Part shown: one piece after another, positions 9,480 through 19,505 of the stretch
Numbering within the stretch: the stretch's first letter is position 1
Layout: each line of letters opens with the position of its first letter
DNA from: Clostridia bacterium
GTDB taxonomy: Bacteria > Bacillota > Clostridia > Christensenellales > Borkfalkiaceae
DNA: 64,000 nucleotides
Reading direction: 5' to 3'
Assembly: GCA_017886545.1 (NCBI GenBank)
Contig: JAGHJS010000082.1
Span: 54,252-118,251, forward strand
Program-made: the position numbers and the translations under genes
The notes under the pieces: model-generated
The model's input: only the letters and a program-made list of their open reading frames with translations
Told to the model about the DNA's origin: nothing
The model's database searches: none

Positions 9480-10457
9480 TCAAAGGAGCGTTTTGCGAAG
9501 TTCCGCCTCGCCGAGGGGCGAAAGATACTTCGGCGCAATGTCGAACACCGTAACGGCGCCCGTCTTCCCTTCGCCGTGCAGGCGGTACACCGCCCGCGCG
9601 TAAGCGACCAGCACGCCCGACGTAAATTCGGGATTGGAATCGAGTTTGAGCGAAAATTCCATGAGGAATTTATTCCCCGCCGCCGACTTGCCCGAACGCA
9701 GCACGAACCCGCCGTGCGGGATGCCGCCGTGTTTTTCCTTCAGCTCCTCTTCGGAGATGAAATGCACCGTCGTGTCGTAATCGGCAAAATAGTTGGGCAT
9801 CTCCTTGATCTCGCGTTCGATGCGCGCAAGGTCCGCCCCCTCTTCCGCGACCACATAGCATTCGCGCGTATGTTTTTCGCGGGTGGTGAGCTGCGGGTTC
9901 TCGCCGCTGCGCACACGTTCGAGGGCGCTTTCAACGGGCACGGTGTATTGCCGCGCGTCTTTTACGCCGGCCACACGGCGGATCGCGTCGCTGTGCCCCT
10001 GGCTAACGCCCTTGCCCCAGAAGGTATACGCCTCGCCGCAGCCGGGAACAGCCGTAAAATAGGCGCGCGCAAGAGAGAACAGACCGGGATCCCAGCCCAC
10101 GCTCATCACGCCGAGATGCCCCGCCGCCTTGCCCGCCTTATCCAGCGCGTCGAAGTACGCGGGGATCTTCGCGTGCGTGTCGAAGCTGTCTACCGTATTG
10201 AAAAGGCGGATCGCCTCCACCGACTGCACGGGCAGATCGGTCGCACTGCCGCCGCAGAGGATGAGCACGTCGATCTTATCCGCGTACGCGGCAAGCGCGT
10301 CCGTATGTTCCACCTTTACGGGCAGTACTGTTTTGACGGATGCGGGGTTCCTGCGCGTAAATACGGCGACGACCTCCATATCCCCGCACTGCGAAGCGGC
10401 GTACTGCACGCCCCTGCCCAGATTGCCGTAGCCCAAAATACCAAGCCTGATCTTCAT
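9480..10457 (-). CDS. ddh: meso-Diaminopimelate D-dehydrogenase
   Basis: MKIRLGILGYGNLGRGVQYAA..., SVGWDPGLFSLARAYF, FWGKGVSQGHSDAIRRV. Confidence 0.9.
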   Translation of the reverse strand: MKIRLGILGYGNLGRGVQYAASQCGDMEVVAVFTRRNPASVKTVLPVKVEHTDALAAYADKIDVLILCGGSATDLPVQSVEAIRLFNTVDSFDTHAKIPAYFDALDKAGKAAGHLGVMSVGWDPGLFSLARAYFTAVPGCGEAYTFWGKGVSQGHSDAIRRVAGVKDARQYTVPVESALERVRSGENPQLTTREKHTRECYVVAEEGADLARIEREIKEMPNYFADYDTTVHFISEEELKEKHGGIPHGGFVLRSGKSAAGNKFLMEFSLKLDSNPEFTSGVLVAYARAVYRLHGEGKTGAVTVFDIAPKYLSPLGEAELRKTLL

Positions 10458-10553
10458 TGTCTGTACCTCTCTTTCTATAAATATAGGAATACGCCGCCGC
10501 GCCTGTTTTCGCAGCGGCAAAACCGTGCCCGACGATGCGGGCACGGCAGATCG

Positions 10554-11090
10554 TTAAAGCGTTTCCTCGGCAAGGACTGCCCCGCCAAGTTCTTTCAGTG
10601 TTACGGTCCCGTTCTCCAGAAGAAGATACCCGCGCGCCGTATCCTGCTTGGGCAGAGACACCGACCCGGGGTTTGCCACGAGCACATCCCCCATCCGTTT
10701 GATAAAACTCGTGTGGTAATGCCCGTAGAAGAAGCCGCTCCCGCAATTTTTGGGAAGACGCTCGATGCTGAACCGATCGCCATGCTGTAAGAACACGCGC
10801 TTCCCGCCGTCGGAGAGCACCGCCTCGCTCACAAACTCAAAGTCGGAGATAAGCGTATCCACATCGCTGTCGCAGTTGCCCTTGACAACGAGCAGGCGAT
10901 CCGCCAGCCCGTTCAGCACCTCCGCCACTTTCAGCGGCGCATACTCTTCGGGCAGCGGATTGCGCGGGCCGTGGTTGTAAATATCGCCGAGCAGCACGAG
11001 CATATCCGCCTTTTCCGCCGCAAAGATCTCTGCGAGCCTGCGCGCATAGAACGCCGATCCGTGCAGATCGGACGCGATCATATATTTCAT
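10554..11090 (-). CDS. YfcE-type metallophosphoesterase
   Basis: ASDLHGSAFYARRL, LLGDIYNHGPRN, VKGNCDSDVD, FYGHYHTSF. Confidence 0.88.
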   Translation of the reverse strand: MKYMIASDLHGSAFYARRLAEIFAAEKADMLVLLGDIYNHGPRNPLPEEYAPLKVAEVLNGLADRLLVVKGNCDSDVDTLISDFEFVSEAVLSDGGKRVFLQHGDRFSIERLPKNCGSGFFYGHYHTSFIKRMGDVLVANPGSVSLPKQDTARGYLLLENGTVTLKELGGAVLAEETL

Positions 11091-11093
11091 CGC

Positions 11094-12143
11094 TTACCTC
11101 ACGCTGAACTTATACGCCGTCGTGAAGTGATACAGTTTGTTCCGCTCATAGATCGGGTCGCCCAGCTCCGCATACGCAGGCACATTCACCCCGTTCGGAA
11201 TAAACTGCGTTTCAAGGCAGAAACCGTAGCAGCGGTTGTAGTACCCGCCCTTGCCCTGCTGCGCAAGACCGTTGCCCGTGTACAGCTGAACGGCTGGCTT
11301 GTCGGTAAACACTTCCATGACGACCCCGCTGCGCTCGCTCTCCGCTTCGGCAACCTTTTCATAGCTGCCCTGCTTTTTATCGAACACATAATTCACGTCA
11401 TACCCGCCCTGATAGGCGATATCCTGATCGTCCGTATCGTTGATACGCTCGCCGATACGGCGCGCGCGGCGGAAATCAAAAGGCGTTCCCTCCACATCCT
11501 TGAATTCGCCGTGCGGGATAAGCGTTTCGTCGGTCGGCGTGTAGCGGCTCGCCGCGATGCGCAAAAAGGTATCGAGCACATTGCCCGAACCCGCGCCGTC
11601 CAAATTGAAATAGGCATGATTCGTCAGGTTGATCGCCGTCTTTTTGTCGGACATGGCGGCATAATCGATCTTCAGTTCGCCGTTCACCAGCGTATACCGC
11701 ACTTCCACGCGCAGCATACCGGGATAATTTTCGTCGCCGTCCGGGCTGACCAGCGAAAGAGCGAGCGTATTCCCGTCCCCGCCTTCAAAAACGTAACTCC
11801 AGATCTTGCGGTTGAACCCTTCCCCGCCGCCGTGCAGATGATTCCCGCGGTCGTTGCAATAGAGTTTATATTCCGTTCCGTCGATCGAAAGATGCCCCTT
11901 TTCGATACGGTTGCCGAACCGCCCGATCAACGCGCCGAGATAACCGCCGTTGTTTTCGTACCCCGCCACATCGTCATACCCGAGCACGACGTCGCGCTGC
12001 ACGCCTTCGCCGTCCGCGATCTTCAGCGACTGGATGATCCCGCCGTAGTTGAGGATCGTCGCTTCGTTCCTGCCGTCCGAAAGCCTGAACGCGAGAACTT
12101 CACGCCCGTCCGCCGTTTTGCCGAAAACGCTTGTCCGAATCAT
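11094..12143 (-). CDS. galM: Aldose 1-epimerase
   Basis: LNYGGIIQSL, GALIGRFGNRI, NLTNHAYFNLDGAGSG. Confidence 0.92.
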   Translation of the reverse strand: MIRTSVFGKTADGREVLAFRLSDGRNEATILNYGGIIQSLKIADGEGVQRDVVLGYDDVAGYENNGGYLGALIGRFGNRIEKGHLSIDGTEYKLYCNDRGNHLHGGGEGFNRKIWSYVFEGGDGNTLALSLVSPDGDENYPGMLRVEVRYTLVNGELKIDYAAMSDKKTAINLTNHAYFNLDGAGSGNVLDTFLRIAASRYTPTDETLIPHGEFKDVEGTPFDFRRARRIGERINDTDDQDIAYQGGYDVNYVFDKKQGSYEKVAEAESERSGVVMEVFTDKPAVQLYTGNGLAQQGKGGYYNRCYGFCLETQFIPNGVNVPAYAELGDPIYERNKLYHFTTAYKFSVR

Positions 12144-12263
12144 GTTACTTCCCTCCGTTGACTTGCGAAGATGCGCCCGCCGCTTTCCGAAAAAAGAGGA
12201 AAGGCGCTCTCACCTTTCCTCTATTATATCATTAAATAGATTTGTTGTAAACGGTTTTGCGGT

Positions 12264-13646
12264 TCATTTGTTCTGCGGAATGGCAGGAATGCTCGCAAAC
12301 CCTTTGGCAAGCGCCGCGTCGTCGGGGATAACGTCCGACATCGTGCCGTCGTTGTACTGCTTGTATGCCGCCATATCGAAATAGCCCGTGCCCGTCAGAC
12401 CGAAGAGGATCTTTTTCTTCTGCCCCGTCTTTTTGCACGCAAGCGCTTCATCGATCGCCGCAAGAATGGCATGGCTGGATTCGGGCGCCGGCAGGATCCC
12501 CTCGGTGCGGGCAAAGTATTCCGCCGCCTCGAACACCTTGGTCTGCCCCACCGAGACCGCACGGATGTACCCGTCGTGGTACAGCTTGGAAACGATCGGG
12601 CTCATGCCGTGATAGCGCAGCCCGCCCGCATGGTTGGCGGAGGGCATGAACTCGCAGCCGAGCGTGTACATACGCGCAAGCGGCGTTGTTTTGGCGCTGT
12701 CGCAGAAGTCGTAGGCGTACTTGCCGCGGGTGAGCGAAGGGCAGCTGGCAGGTTCGACGCCGATAAATTCGATGTCGTTTTTGCCCGCGATCTTATCGCC
12801 CATGAAGGGCGCGATCAAACCGCCGAAGTTGGAACCGCCGCCCACGCAGCCGATGACCGTATCGATCTTGACGCCGTACTTGTCCAGCGCCGTCTTTGCC
12901 TCCAGCCCGATGACGGACTGATGCAGGATGACGTGATCGAGCACGCTGCCCAGCACATAGCGGCAGGAATCGGAAGTCACGGCGCGCTCCACCGCCTCCG
13001 AAATGGCGCAGCCGAGCGACCCGCCCGTTCCGGGGAACTCCTCCAGGATCTTTCTGCCCGCGTTGGTCGTATCCGACGGCGAAGGAATGACCTGCGCGCC
13101 GTAGGTACGCATGACCTCTTTGCGGTACGGCTTCTGCTCGCTGGACACTTTTACCATATACACGATGAGGTCCAGCCCGTAGTATGCCGACGCCATGGAA
13201 AGAGCCGTGCCCCACTGCCCCGCGCCCGTTTCGGTCGTAATGGACTTCAACCCCTGCTTTTTCGCATAATATGCCTGCGCGGCGGCAGAGTTGAGCTTGT
13301 GCGAACCGGAAGTATTGTTCCCTTCGAACTTATAATAGATCTCCGCGGGGGTGCCGAGCGCCTTTTCCAGGCAGTACGCGCGCACCAGCGGCGCGGGACG
13401 GTACATCTTGTAGAAGTCGCGGATCCCCTCCGGAATATCGATGTACAGATCGGTAAAGTTCAGCTCCTGATCGATGCATTCGTCGCAGAAGACGGGCCGC
13501 AGATCGTCCTTTGTGCAGGGTTTCCCCGTTGCGGGATTCAGAAACGGATCGTGCTTCTCCTTCATCGCGGCATTCAGGTTATACCACTGCCTGGGGATCT
13601 CGTTTTCAGACAGATAGATCTTGTACGGGACGTTTTGTGCAGACAT
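12264..13646 (-). CDS. trpB: Tryptophan synthase beta-like (TrpB2-type)
   Basis: EGNNTSGSHKLNSAAAQAYYAKKQG, TETGAGQWGTALSMA, CVGGGSNFGG; extended N-terminus as in TrpB2; start MSAQNVPYKIYLSE with GGAGG. Confidence 0.9.
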   Translation of the reverse strand: MSAQNVPYKIYLSENEIPRQWYNLNAAMKEKHDPFLNPATGKPCTKDDLRPVFCDECIDQELNFTDLYIDIPEGIRDFYKMYRPAPLVRAYCLEKALGTPAEIYYKFEGNNTSGSHKLNSAAAQAYYAKKQGLKSITTETGAGQWGTALSMASAYYGLDLIVYMVKVSSEQKPYRKEVMRTYGAQVIPSPSDTTNAGRKILEEFPGTGGSLGCAISEAVERAVTSDSCRYVLGSVLDHVILHQSVIGLEAKTALDKYGVKIDTVIGCVGGGSNFGGLIAPFMGDKIAGKNDIEFIGVEPASCPSLTRGKYAYDFCDSAKTTPLARMYTLGCEFMPSANHAGGLRYHGMSPIVSKLYHDGYIRAVSVGQTKVFEAAEYFARTEGILPAPESSHAILAAIDEALACKKTGQKKKILFGLTGTGYFDMAAYKQYNDGTMSDVIPDDAALAKGFASIPAIPQNK

Positions 13647-13675
13647 GTTTGTTTCCTCCAAAAAATAATTTTTAT

Positions 13676-13933
13676 GACAAAAAAACACGGTCATTCCGCT
13701 TTGGGACGAAATGACCGTGTTGCCACCCAAATTCACAGCGCAAAGGCGCCGCCTCGTTGCAGGTACTGACATACCCTCTCCCTGTAACGCGAGAGACGCG
13801 TCGGGCACTACTCGGAACTTCCTTTTGCACCCGCCCTCGGTAATCCATTCGCCTGCGCCCCAACGCCTCCATTCCACCGCCGGAAGCTCTCTTTGGAAGA
13901 GGTGATGCAGGTTACTCCTTTACTTCATCGGTT
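13676..13933 (-). promoter_or_regulatory. T-box leader, UGG (Trp) specifier, with terminator
   Basis: Minus strand AGTA motif, GAGAGC...GGTGGAA stem I, specifier loop CGAA-TGG-ATTACC, T-box AATTTGGGTGGCAACACGG, terminator AACACGGTCATT...AATGACCGTGTTTTTTT. Confidence 0.92.
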
Positions 13934-13939
13934 TGACAC

Positions 13940-13968
13940 ATAATAGCACAGAAATGATACAGTGTCAA
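13940..13968 (-). promoter_or_regulatory. Promoter of T-box/trpB
   Basis: TTGACA-17-TATTAT. Confidence 0.7.
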
Positions 13969-14075
13969 GTATTTTTCCGAAACTTTTTTTGAAAAATTTT
14001 TCCGCCGAAAACCAAAAGCAGCGAAAAATGCGCTCCCTTATTATATGCGCACACGCGAAAAAATTTTTAAAAAAC

Positions 14076-14102
14076 TGACTTAAAGTCATTGACTTTTAGT
14101 CA
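14076..14102 (+). promoter_or_regulatory. Tandem operator of TetR-family regulator
   Basis: TGACTTAAAGTCA t TGACTTTTAGTCA: two 13-bp inverted repeats over the -35 (TTGACT-17-TATAAT, 14089-14117). Confidence 0.7.
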
Positions 14103-14146
14103 TTGATATAGTATAATGCAAATACTGAAACACAGGGAGCAGGCGC

Positions 14147-14743
14147 ATGACAAAACGGCAGCAGGCAGCGGCACGGACAAGGGAAAAGCTCGTCGAGACC
14201 GCGAAAGAGCTGATCTGCAGAAAGGGACTTTCCGAAACCTCTGTAGACGAGATCACCGAAAAATGCGGCGTTGCGAAAGGCACGTTCTATACTTATTTCA
14301 AGCGCAAAGAGGACATTGTTTTTGAATTGAGCGGACGTATGTTCGGCGAGATCCTTGAAAAAGCTAAAAACCGCGCGGGAAGTTTCCTTGAAAAGCTCGA
14401 ATACTATCTGTGCAGTTTTTCCGGCTACATTGAAAAAAGCAGTTTGAAACTGTGCCAGGAGTGGGTAAAAAATGTTGCACTCCCCGCCCCCGAGACGGAC
14501 TGCGGCAGAGAAAAACTGCAAAACGATCTCGCCGCCCTACGCGAACTTTTCCGTTTCGGCGTAGCGCACGGCGCGCTGAAAGCAGGCACGCCCGTCGGGG
14601 AACTTGCGGACATGCTCAACGATCTTCTATACGGAGAAATGCTCTGTTGGTGCATTGCCGACGGCGCATACAGCTTTGAAGAGCGGACAAAGGAGTTCTG
14701 CGCACGGTTTCTGCGCGGAATACTGTCCGACCATCTGAATTAA
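14147..14743 (+). CDS. TetR/AcrR family regulator
   Basis: N-terminal HTH LVETAKELICRKGLSETSVDEITEKCGVAKGTFYTYFKRKEDI. Confidence 0.9.
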   Translation: MTKRQQAAARTREKLVETAKELICRKGLSETSVDEITEKCGVAKGTFYTYFKRKEDIVFELSGRMFGEILEKAKNRAGSFLEKLEYYLCSFSGYIEKSSLKLCQEWVKNVALPAPETDCGREKLQNDLAALRELFRFGVAHGALKAGTPVGELADMLNDLLYGEMLCWCIADGAYSFEERTKEFCARFLRGILSDHLN

Positions 14744-14772
14744 AACATATCAGAAACAGGAGGTCCTTTAAA

Positions 14773-15275
14773 ACGGAAAAAATTCTGCTCAACGACGGGA
14801 ACAGCATGGCGTTCTGCGCGCGATCGGCATGGCAAACTGCTATCCGCACGTTCTCGCCGACCTCTGCGAAACGTTCGCGGTCCCGCCGATGGTCAACCAG
14901 GTCGAAATGCACCCCTTCTTCCAGCAGCCGCTGAACCTCTCCGTGATGCAGAACTACGGCGTTGTGCCTGAGGCATGGGCGCCGTTCAACGAAGGCAGGC
15001 GAAACTTTTTCGCCGACCCGACCCTCTCCGCGATCGGGAAAAAGTACAACAAGACGGCGGCACAGGTCGCCCTCCGCTGGAACATACAGCGCGGCGCCGT
15101 CGTGATCCCGAAATCGGTACATGAAGAGCGGATACGGCAAAACATCGACGTCTTTGACTTTTCCCTTTCCGAAAGCGATATGGAGCAGATCAAAGCAATG
15201 GATATCGGGCACAGCGAGATCGTAGACCATTTCGACCCGCATTGGATCAGATTCCTTCACTCGCTCAAAGTATGA
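14773..15275 (+). pseudogene. Aldo/keto reductase remnant (start lost, internal deletion)
   Basis: AGGAGGT then ACG GAA AAA ATT... (EKILLNDGNSM, AKR N-terminus) joins out of frame to AIGMANCYPHVLADLC...QVEMHPFFQQP...AQVALRWNIQRGAVVIPKS (AKR C-terminal half). Confidence 0.75.
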
Positions 15276-15278
15276 ACG

Positions 15279-15325
15279 CGCAAAAAAACAGGCGGCCGGT
15301 TGAAACGGACGCCTGTTTTTTTGCG
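15279..15325. terminator. Bidirectional intrinsic terminator
   Basis: AAAAAAACAGGCGgccggttgaaacggaCGCCTGTTTTTTT. Confidence 0.8.
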
Positions 15326-15367
15326 CGGCGGAATGGAAAGCGTATATCCGCACACACTGCATATACC

Positions 15368-16072
15368 ATGAAATTTCTTTGCGCTATTCTGCTTTCTTTC
15401 CTGTTTGCCGCATGCCCTGCCGCCTGCAGCACGCAACCGGAACAGCCGCAAAACGCCGATTATTCACACACGGAAACGCAACCGCATGAAGAGCGGGAGA
15501 TCTTTCTTACCTTTGACGACGGGCCCACCGATTCGGTGACGCCGCTCGTATTGGACGTCTTGCAGAAAGAGAGTGTAAAAGCGACCTTTTTCCTCATCGG
15601 GCGGCAAATCGAGGGGCGCGAACAGATCGTGCGGCGCATTGCCGCCGAAGGACACGCGATCGGCATCCACTCCTATTCGCACGAGTACGGCAAGATCTAC
15701 GCAACCCCGGGCACACTCCTTCGCGACATCGAAGACTGCCGTACCGCCATCCGCAAGGCACTCCCACAATACGAACCGACCCTCTACCGATTCCCGGGCG
15801 GCTCCTTCGGGCTCAGCGAAACTCTTAAACAGACGGTAAAAGAGCACGGCCTGCATGCATATGACTGGAACGCCGCCACGGGCGACGCCAATCTTCCGCT
15901 GCCCGACGCCAAGCAGCAATACCGGAACGCCGTGCAGAGCGCCGCCGACAGACAGAAGATCATTCTTTTGCAACATGACTGCGTGGGGCAAAAGAACACC
16001 GTACTGTGCCTGCCATCCATCATTGCACACTTCCGCGAACTTGGCTACACCTTTAAGACCCTGCCAAACTAA
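15368..16072 (+). CDS. Polysaccharide deacetylase (NodB-like), lipoprotein-like N-terminus
   Basis: FLTFDDGPTDSVTPLVLDVL, HSYSHEYGKIY, YRFPGGSFG; start site uncertain. Confidence 0.88.
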   Translation: MKFLCAILLSFLFAACPAACSTQPEQPQNADYSHTETQPHEEREIFLTFDDGPTDSVTPLVLDVLQKESVKATFFLIGRQIEGREQIVRRIAAEGHAIGIHSYSHEYGKIYATPGTLLRDIEDCRTAIRKALPQYEPTLYRFPGGSFGLSETLKQTVKEHGLHAYDWNAATGDANLPLPDAKQQYRNAVQSAADRQKIILLQHDCVGQKNTVLCLPSIIAHFRELGYTFKTLPN

Positions 16073-16094
16073 AAAGCACCGAATCCGGCGCTTT

Positions 16095-16111
16095 TTGTGT
16101 CACATAGTACT
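16095..16111. repeat. Intergenic dyad repeat copy 3
   Basis: TTTGTGTCACATAGTACT region between convergent genes. Confidence 0.6.
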
Positions 16112-16116
16112 TCACA

Positions 16117-17031
16117 TCAACCGTTTAAACGCAGCGTACCGCGCAATTCTTCGATATTTGGTACGCCATGCCTATCCAGCCAATCATTCAATCCCGCGAT
16201 GATACGCGGCATGGCGAGGGTGTCCGTAAAGTTTGCCGTACCGACCTGTACGGCGCTCGCGCCTGCAATGATGAATTCCAGTGCGTCCTCCGCACAGGTG
16301 ATCCCGCCCATTCCGATGACGGGAACGGAAACAGCCTGACACACCTCATATACCATGCGCACGGCGATCGGGCGGATCCCCGCCCCCGACACACCGCCCG
16401 TGTTGTTGGCAATGAGCGGACGTCTGCGCTCGATGTCGATGACCATACCCGTCAGCGTATTGATGAGCGAAAGGCAATCCGCCCCGCCCTCCTGCGCCGC
16501 CAACGCGTTCGCCGCGATGCTTTCCACATTCGGAGATAGTTTGACGATGAGCGGCGTTTTTTTCAGCGCGCTCTTCGCTGCGCGCGTCACTTCCTTCACA
16601 CTCTCGGGACGGATGCCGAACGCCATTCCGCCGCACTTTACGTTCGGGCAGGAGATGTTCAGCTCAATCATATCGACCAGCCCGTCAAGGCGGGCGCAGA
16701 TCCCTGCATAGTCGTCGATGGTGCGCCCCGCGACGTTCGCGATGACGACCGCATCTTTGCCGCGCAAAAACGGAAGATCTTCGCGGACGAACTCCTCCAC
16801 CCCCGGATTTTGCAACCCGACCGCATTGAGGATGACGCCGTACCCCTCCGCGATGCGCGGCATCGGATTGCCGAGGCGCGGCTCTAAGGTCAGCCCCTTG
16901 GTACTGATCCCGCCCAACACGCTTATATCGTAAATTTCATTGAATTCCTTGCCGAACCCGAATGTCCCGCTCGCCGCGATGACGGGATTTTTAAAGGGCA
17001 CGCCGCAGACATTGACGCGAAGATCCGCCAT
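16117..17031 (-). CDS. pyrD: Dihydroorotate dehydrogenase (type 1B catalytic subunit)
   Basis: NPVIAASGTFGFGKEF, ELNISCPNVKCGGMAFG, LINTLTGMVID; followed by pyrK. Confidence 0.93.
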   Translation of the reverse strand: MADLRVNVCGVPFKNPVIAASGTFGFGKEFNEIYDISVLGGISTKGLTLEPRLGNPMPRIAEGYGVILNAVGLQNPGVEEFVREDLPFLRGKDAVVIANVAGRTIDDYAGICARLDGLVDMIELNISCPNVKCGGMAFGIRPESVKEVTRAAKSALKKTPLIVKLSPNVESIAANALAAQEGGADCLSLINTLTGMVIDIERRRPLIANNTGGVSGAGIRPIAVRMVYEVCQAVSVPVIGMGGITCAEDALEFIIAGASAVQVGTANFTDTLAMPRIIAGLNDWLDRHGVPNIEELRGTLRLNG

Positions 17032-17801
17032 TACAGGGTCACCTCCCCGATCTCGAACACTGGCCCGTCCTTGCACACGCGCGCCCGCGCGCCGTTTGCA
17101 AGATCGCACACACAGACAAGGCATGCCCCCACGCCGCAGCCCATCCGCTCTTCCAGCGAAACATAGCACGGAACTTTTACGCCGCGCTCCGCAAGTCCCG
17201 CTTTCAGCGCGCGCAGCATGGGCGCGGGACCGCAGGACAAAATGACATCGGGTTTCGCTTTATCAAAGTCCGCAAAAAAGGCGGCGACCGCATTCGTCTT
17301 TTCCCCGAAAGAGCCGTCGTCCGTGACCAGACTGACGCGTTCGCTCTCCGCACGGAACGCCTTTTCGCCGCAGACCGATGCAGCATTACGGAACCCTATG
17401 TAGGAGCAGAACGCCCGGCCCGTTCCCGCGTACTCTTTTAAAACGGAGATCATCGGGAAGACCCCGACCCCGCCGACGACGAGGGCGACGCGGCGTTCTT
17501 CTTCTCTCAGCACGAACCCGTTGCCGAGCGGAAGGACGCACGTCAGCTCATCCCCCGCTTTTTTTTGTGAAAGCAACTTCGTGCCGGCGCCTTTGATCTG
17601 GTAGCAGATCGTGACCGTCGCATCCGTATATTCGCAGATCGCGATCGGGCGGCGCAGCAGGTGCGCCCCGTCACCGACCGAAAGATTGACGAAACGCCCG
17701 CAGCGCAGCCCCTCCACCCGTTCGGGAAGAGAAAAGGTCATTTGATTGACCCCTGCGGCAATGGGCGCATTCGACAGAACCGTAACGCGCAAATCTTTCA
17801 T
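17031..17801 (-). CDS. pyrK: Dihydroorotate dehydrogenase electron-transfer subunit
   Basis: FAD/NAD domain plus YVSLEERMGCGVGACLVCVC [2Fe-2S] motif. Confidence 0.92.
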   Translation of the reverse strand: MKDLRVTVLSNAPIAAGVNQMTFSLPERVEGLRCGRFVNLSVGDGAHLLRRPIAICEYTDATVTICYQIKGAGTKLLSQKKAGDELTCVLPLGNGFVLREEERRVALVVGGVGVFPMISVLKEYAGTGRAFCSYIGFRNAASVCGEKAFRAESERVSLVTDDGSFGEKTNAVAAFFADFDKAKPDVILSCGPAPMLRALKAGLAERGVKVPCYVSLEERMGCGVGACLVCVCDLANGARARVCKDGPVFEIGEVTL

Positions 17802-17824
17802 GATTACCCCGTTTTGTTCAATTT

Positions 17825-17847
17825 TATGTGACGCATAGTACTATGCG
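17825..17847. repeat. Intergenic dyad repeat copy 4
   Basis: TATGTGACGCATAGTACTATGCG between pyrF and pyrK; contains 16-bp perfect palindrome CGCATAGTACTATGCG. Confidence 0.65.
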
Positions 17848-17867
17848 CACGCTTGTTTTTTTAAAAA

Positions 17868-18776
17868 TCAGCCCTTGATAACCGCGTTCAGATCGGATTT
17901 CATGTCCAGGCACGCCTGCCGCGCCGCCGCATCGAAGGGCATCCCCTTATACCTGTCCTGCCGATAAGCGCAGAGGATCCCGCGCGAAGAATTGACGATC
18001 CCGCCCGTGCCGTCCGCCTTGAAGCAGACTTTCAGGTCGTTCGCCGTACCGCCCTGCGCACCGTAACCGGGGATCAGGAAGAAGGTATGCGGCATTTCGC
18101 GGCGCAGGATCTCCGCCTGCGCGGGATGCGTCGCACCGACGACCGCACCGACGCAGGAATACCCGCATTCACCGACAAGTGTACTGCCCCACTCTTCGAC
18201 GAGGGCGCCCATATATTCATAGACCGTCTTTCCGTTTTCCAGTTTCATATCCTGCAATTCGCCGCTGGATCTGTTCGACGTTTTGACGAGCACGAAGATC
18301 CCCTTTTCCCCGTTCGGCGCTTTGCTAAGGAAAGGTTTGATACTGTCCGAACCGAGGTAGCCGTTCACCGTAAGAAAATCCGAATCGAAGGCGCGCAGGC
18401 TGCTCCCGCCGACGGGCGTTTCCCCGAGGAACGCTTTCGCATAGCACTCTGCCGTCGCACCGATGTCGTTTCGCTTCGCGTCGGTAATGACGATAAGCCC
18501 CTGCGCCTTCGCATACTGCAATGTCTGCGCAAAGGCGCGCAGCCCTTCGACCCCGTACATCTCATAATACGCGATCTGCACTTTCACGGCAGGAACGACA
18601 TCCGCTACCGCATCGATCAGTTTTTTATTGAACGCAAAGATCGCTTCCGCCGCGCCCTTGCTGTCCGCGACGCCCGCCCGCATCTCTTCGGGCAGGTAGT
18701 CGAAACTCGTATCCAACCCGACGACGGTCGGGTTATCTTTCTCCTGAATGCCTTTGATGAGCGTATCGATGATCAT
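17868..18776 (-). CDS. pyrF: Orotidine 5'-phosphate decarboxylase
   Basis: VVGLDTSFDYLP, VITDAKRNDIGATAECYA. Confidence 0.92.
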   Translation of the reverse strand: MIIDTLIKGIQEKDNPTVVGLDTSFDYLPEEMRAGVADSKGAAEAIFAFNKKLIDAVADVVPAVKVQIAYYEMYGVEGLRAFAQTLQYAKAQGLIVITDAKRNDIGATAECYAKAFLGETPVGGSSLRAFDSDFLTVNGYLGSDSIKPFLSKAPNGEKGIFVLVKTSNRSSGELQDMKLENGKTVYEYMGALVEEWGSTLVGECGYSCVGAVVGATHPAQAEILRREMPHTFFLIPGYGAQGGTANDLKVCFKADGTGGIVNSSRGILCAYRQDRYKGMPFDAAARQACLDMKSDLNAVIKG

Positions 18777-19441
18777 TTCTGAACCTCCGCCGCGCCATAC
18801 CGCGCAAGATATTCACGGATCGCGGGAACATGCTCTTTCCCCTCGACCACACCTTCTTCCAACGCCGCAACGATGTCGAGCACGTTGACGATGGAATACA
18901 CCTTTACCCCTTCCTCCTCGTACGCCTGCTGCACAGCCGACTTTTCACTGCCGAGCGCCTTTTCCATGCGGTCAACGGTAATGACCATGCCCGCGATCGT
19001 AAGATTTGCCGCGCCGCGCAGTTTCGGAAGCACCTCTTTGAGCGCCTTGCCGCTGGTCATCACATCCTCGATGATGACGACCCTGTCACCGTCCGCAAGC
19101 GGTTTGCCGACGAACATGCCGCCCTCGCCGTGGTCTTTGACCTCCTTCCTGTCGAAGCAGTAACCGACGTCCTGCCCGTACTTTTCATACAGCGCGATGG
19201 ACGCGCTGACCGAGAGCGGGATCCCCTTGTAGGCGGGGCCGAACAGCGTATCCGCTTCCAGCCCGTTCTCGCGGATGCAGTCCGCATAGAAGCCGCCCAG
19301 TTTTTTAAGCTGTGCACCCGTCTTATATTCGCCCGCATTCAGAAAATAGGGAGCGACCCTGCCGCTCTTCAGCGTGAACGTGCCGAATTTCAGCACGCCG
19401 CATTCCGCAAGAAACCTGATAAACTCCTGTTTGTAGGTCAT
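18773..19441 (-). CDS. pyrE: Orotate phosphoribosyltransferase
   Basis: LFGPAYKGIPLS, DRVVIIEDVMTSGKALKE. Confidence 0.93.
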   Translation of the reverse strand: MTYKQEFIRFLAECGVLKFGTFTLKSGRVAPYFLNAGEYKTGAQLKKLGGFYADCIRENGLEADTLFGPAYKGIPLSVSASIALYEKYGQDVGYCFDRKEVKDHGEGGMFVGKPLADGDRVVIIEDVMTSGKALKEVLPKLRGAANLTIAGMVITVDRMEKALGSEKSAVQQAYEEEGVKVYSIVNVLDIVAALEEGVVEGKEHVPAIREYLARYGAAEVQK

Positions 19442-19463
19442 GTTCTCCTCCGTAAGACGCTAT

Positions 19464-19481
19464 TATGCGCCGCATAGTACT
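19464..19481. repeat. Intergenic dyad repeat copy 5
   Basis: TATGCGCCGCATAGTACT between pyrC and pyrE. Confidence 0.65.
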
Positions 19482-19505
19482 TTAAAAACGCAGTAAAAAC
19501 GCTAT

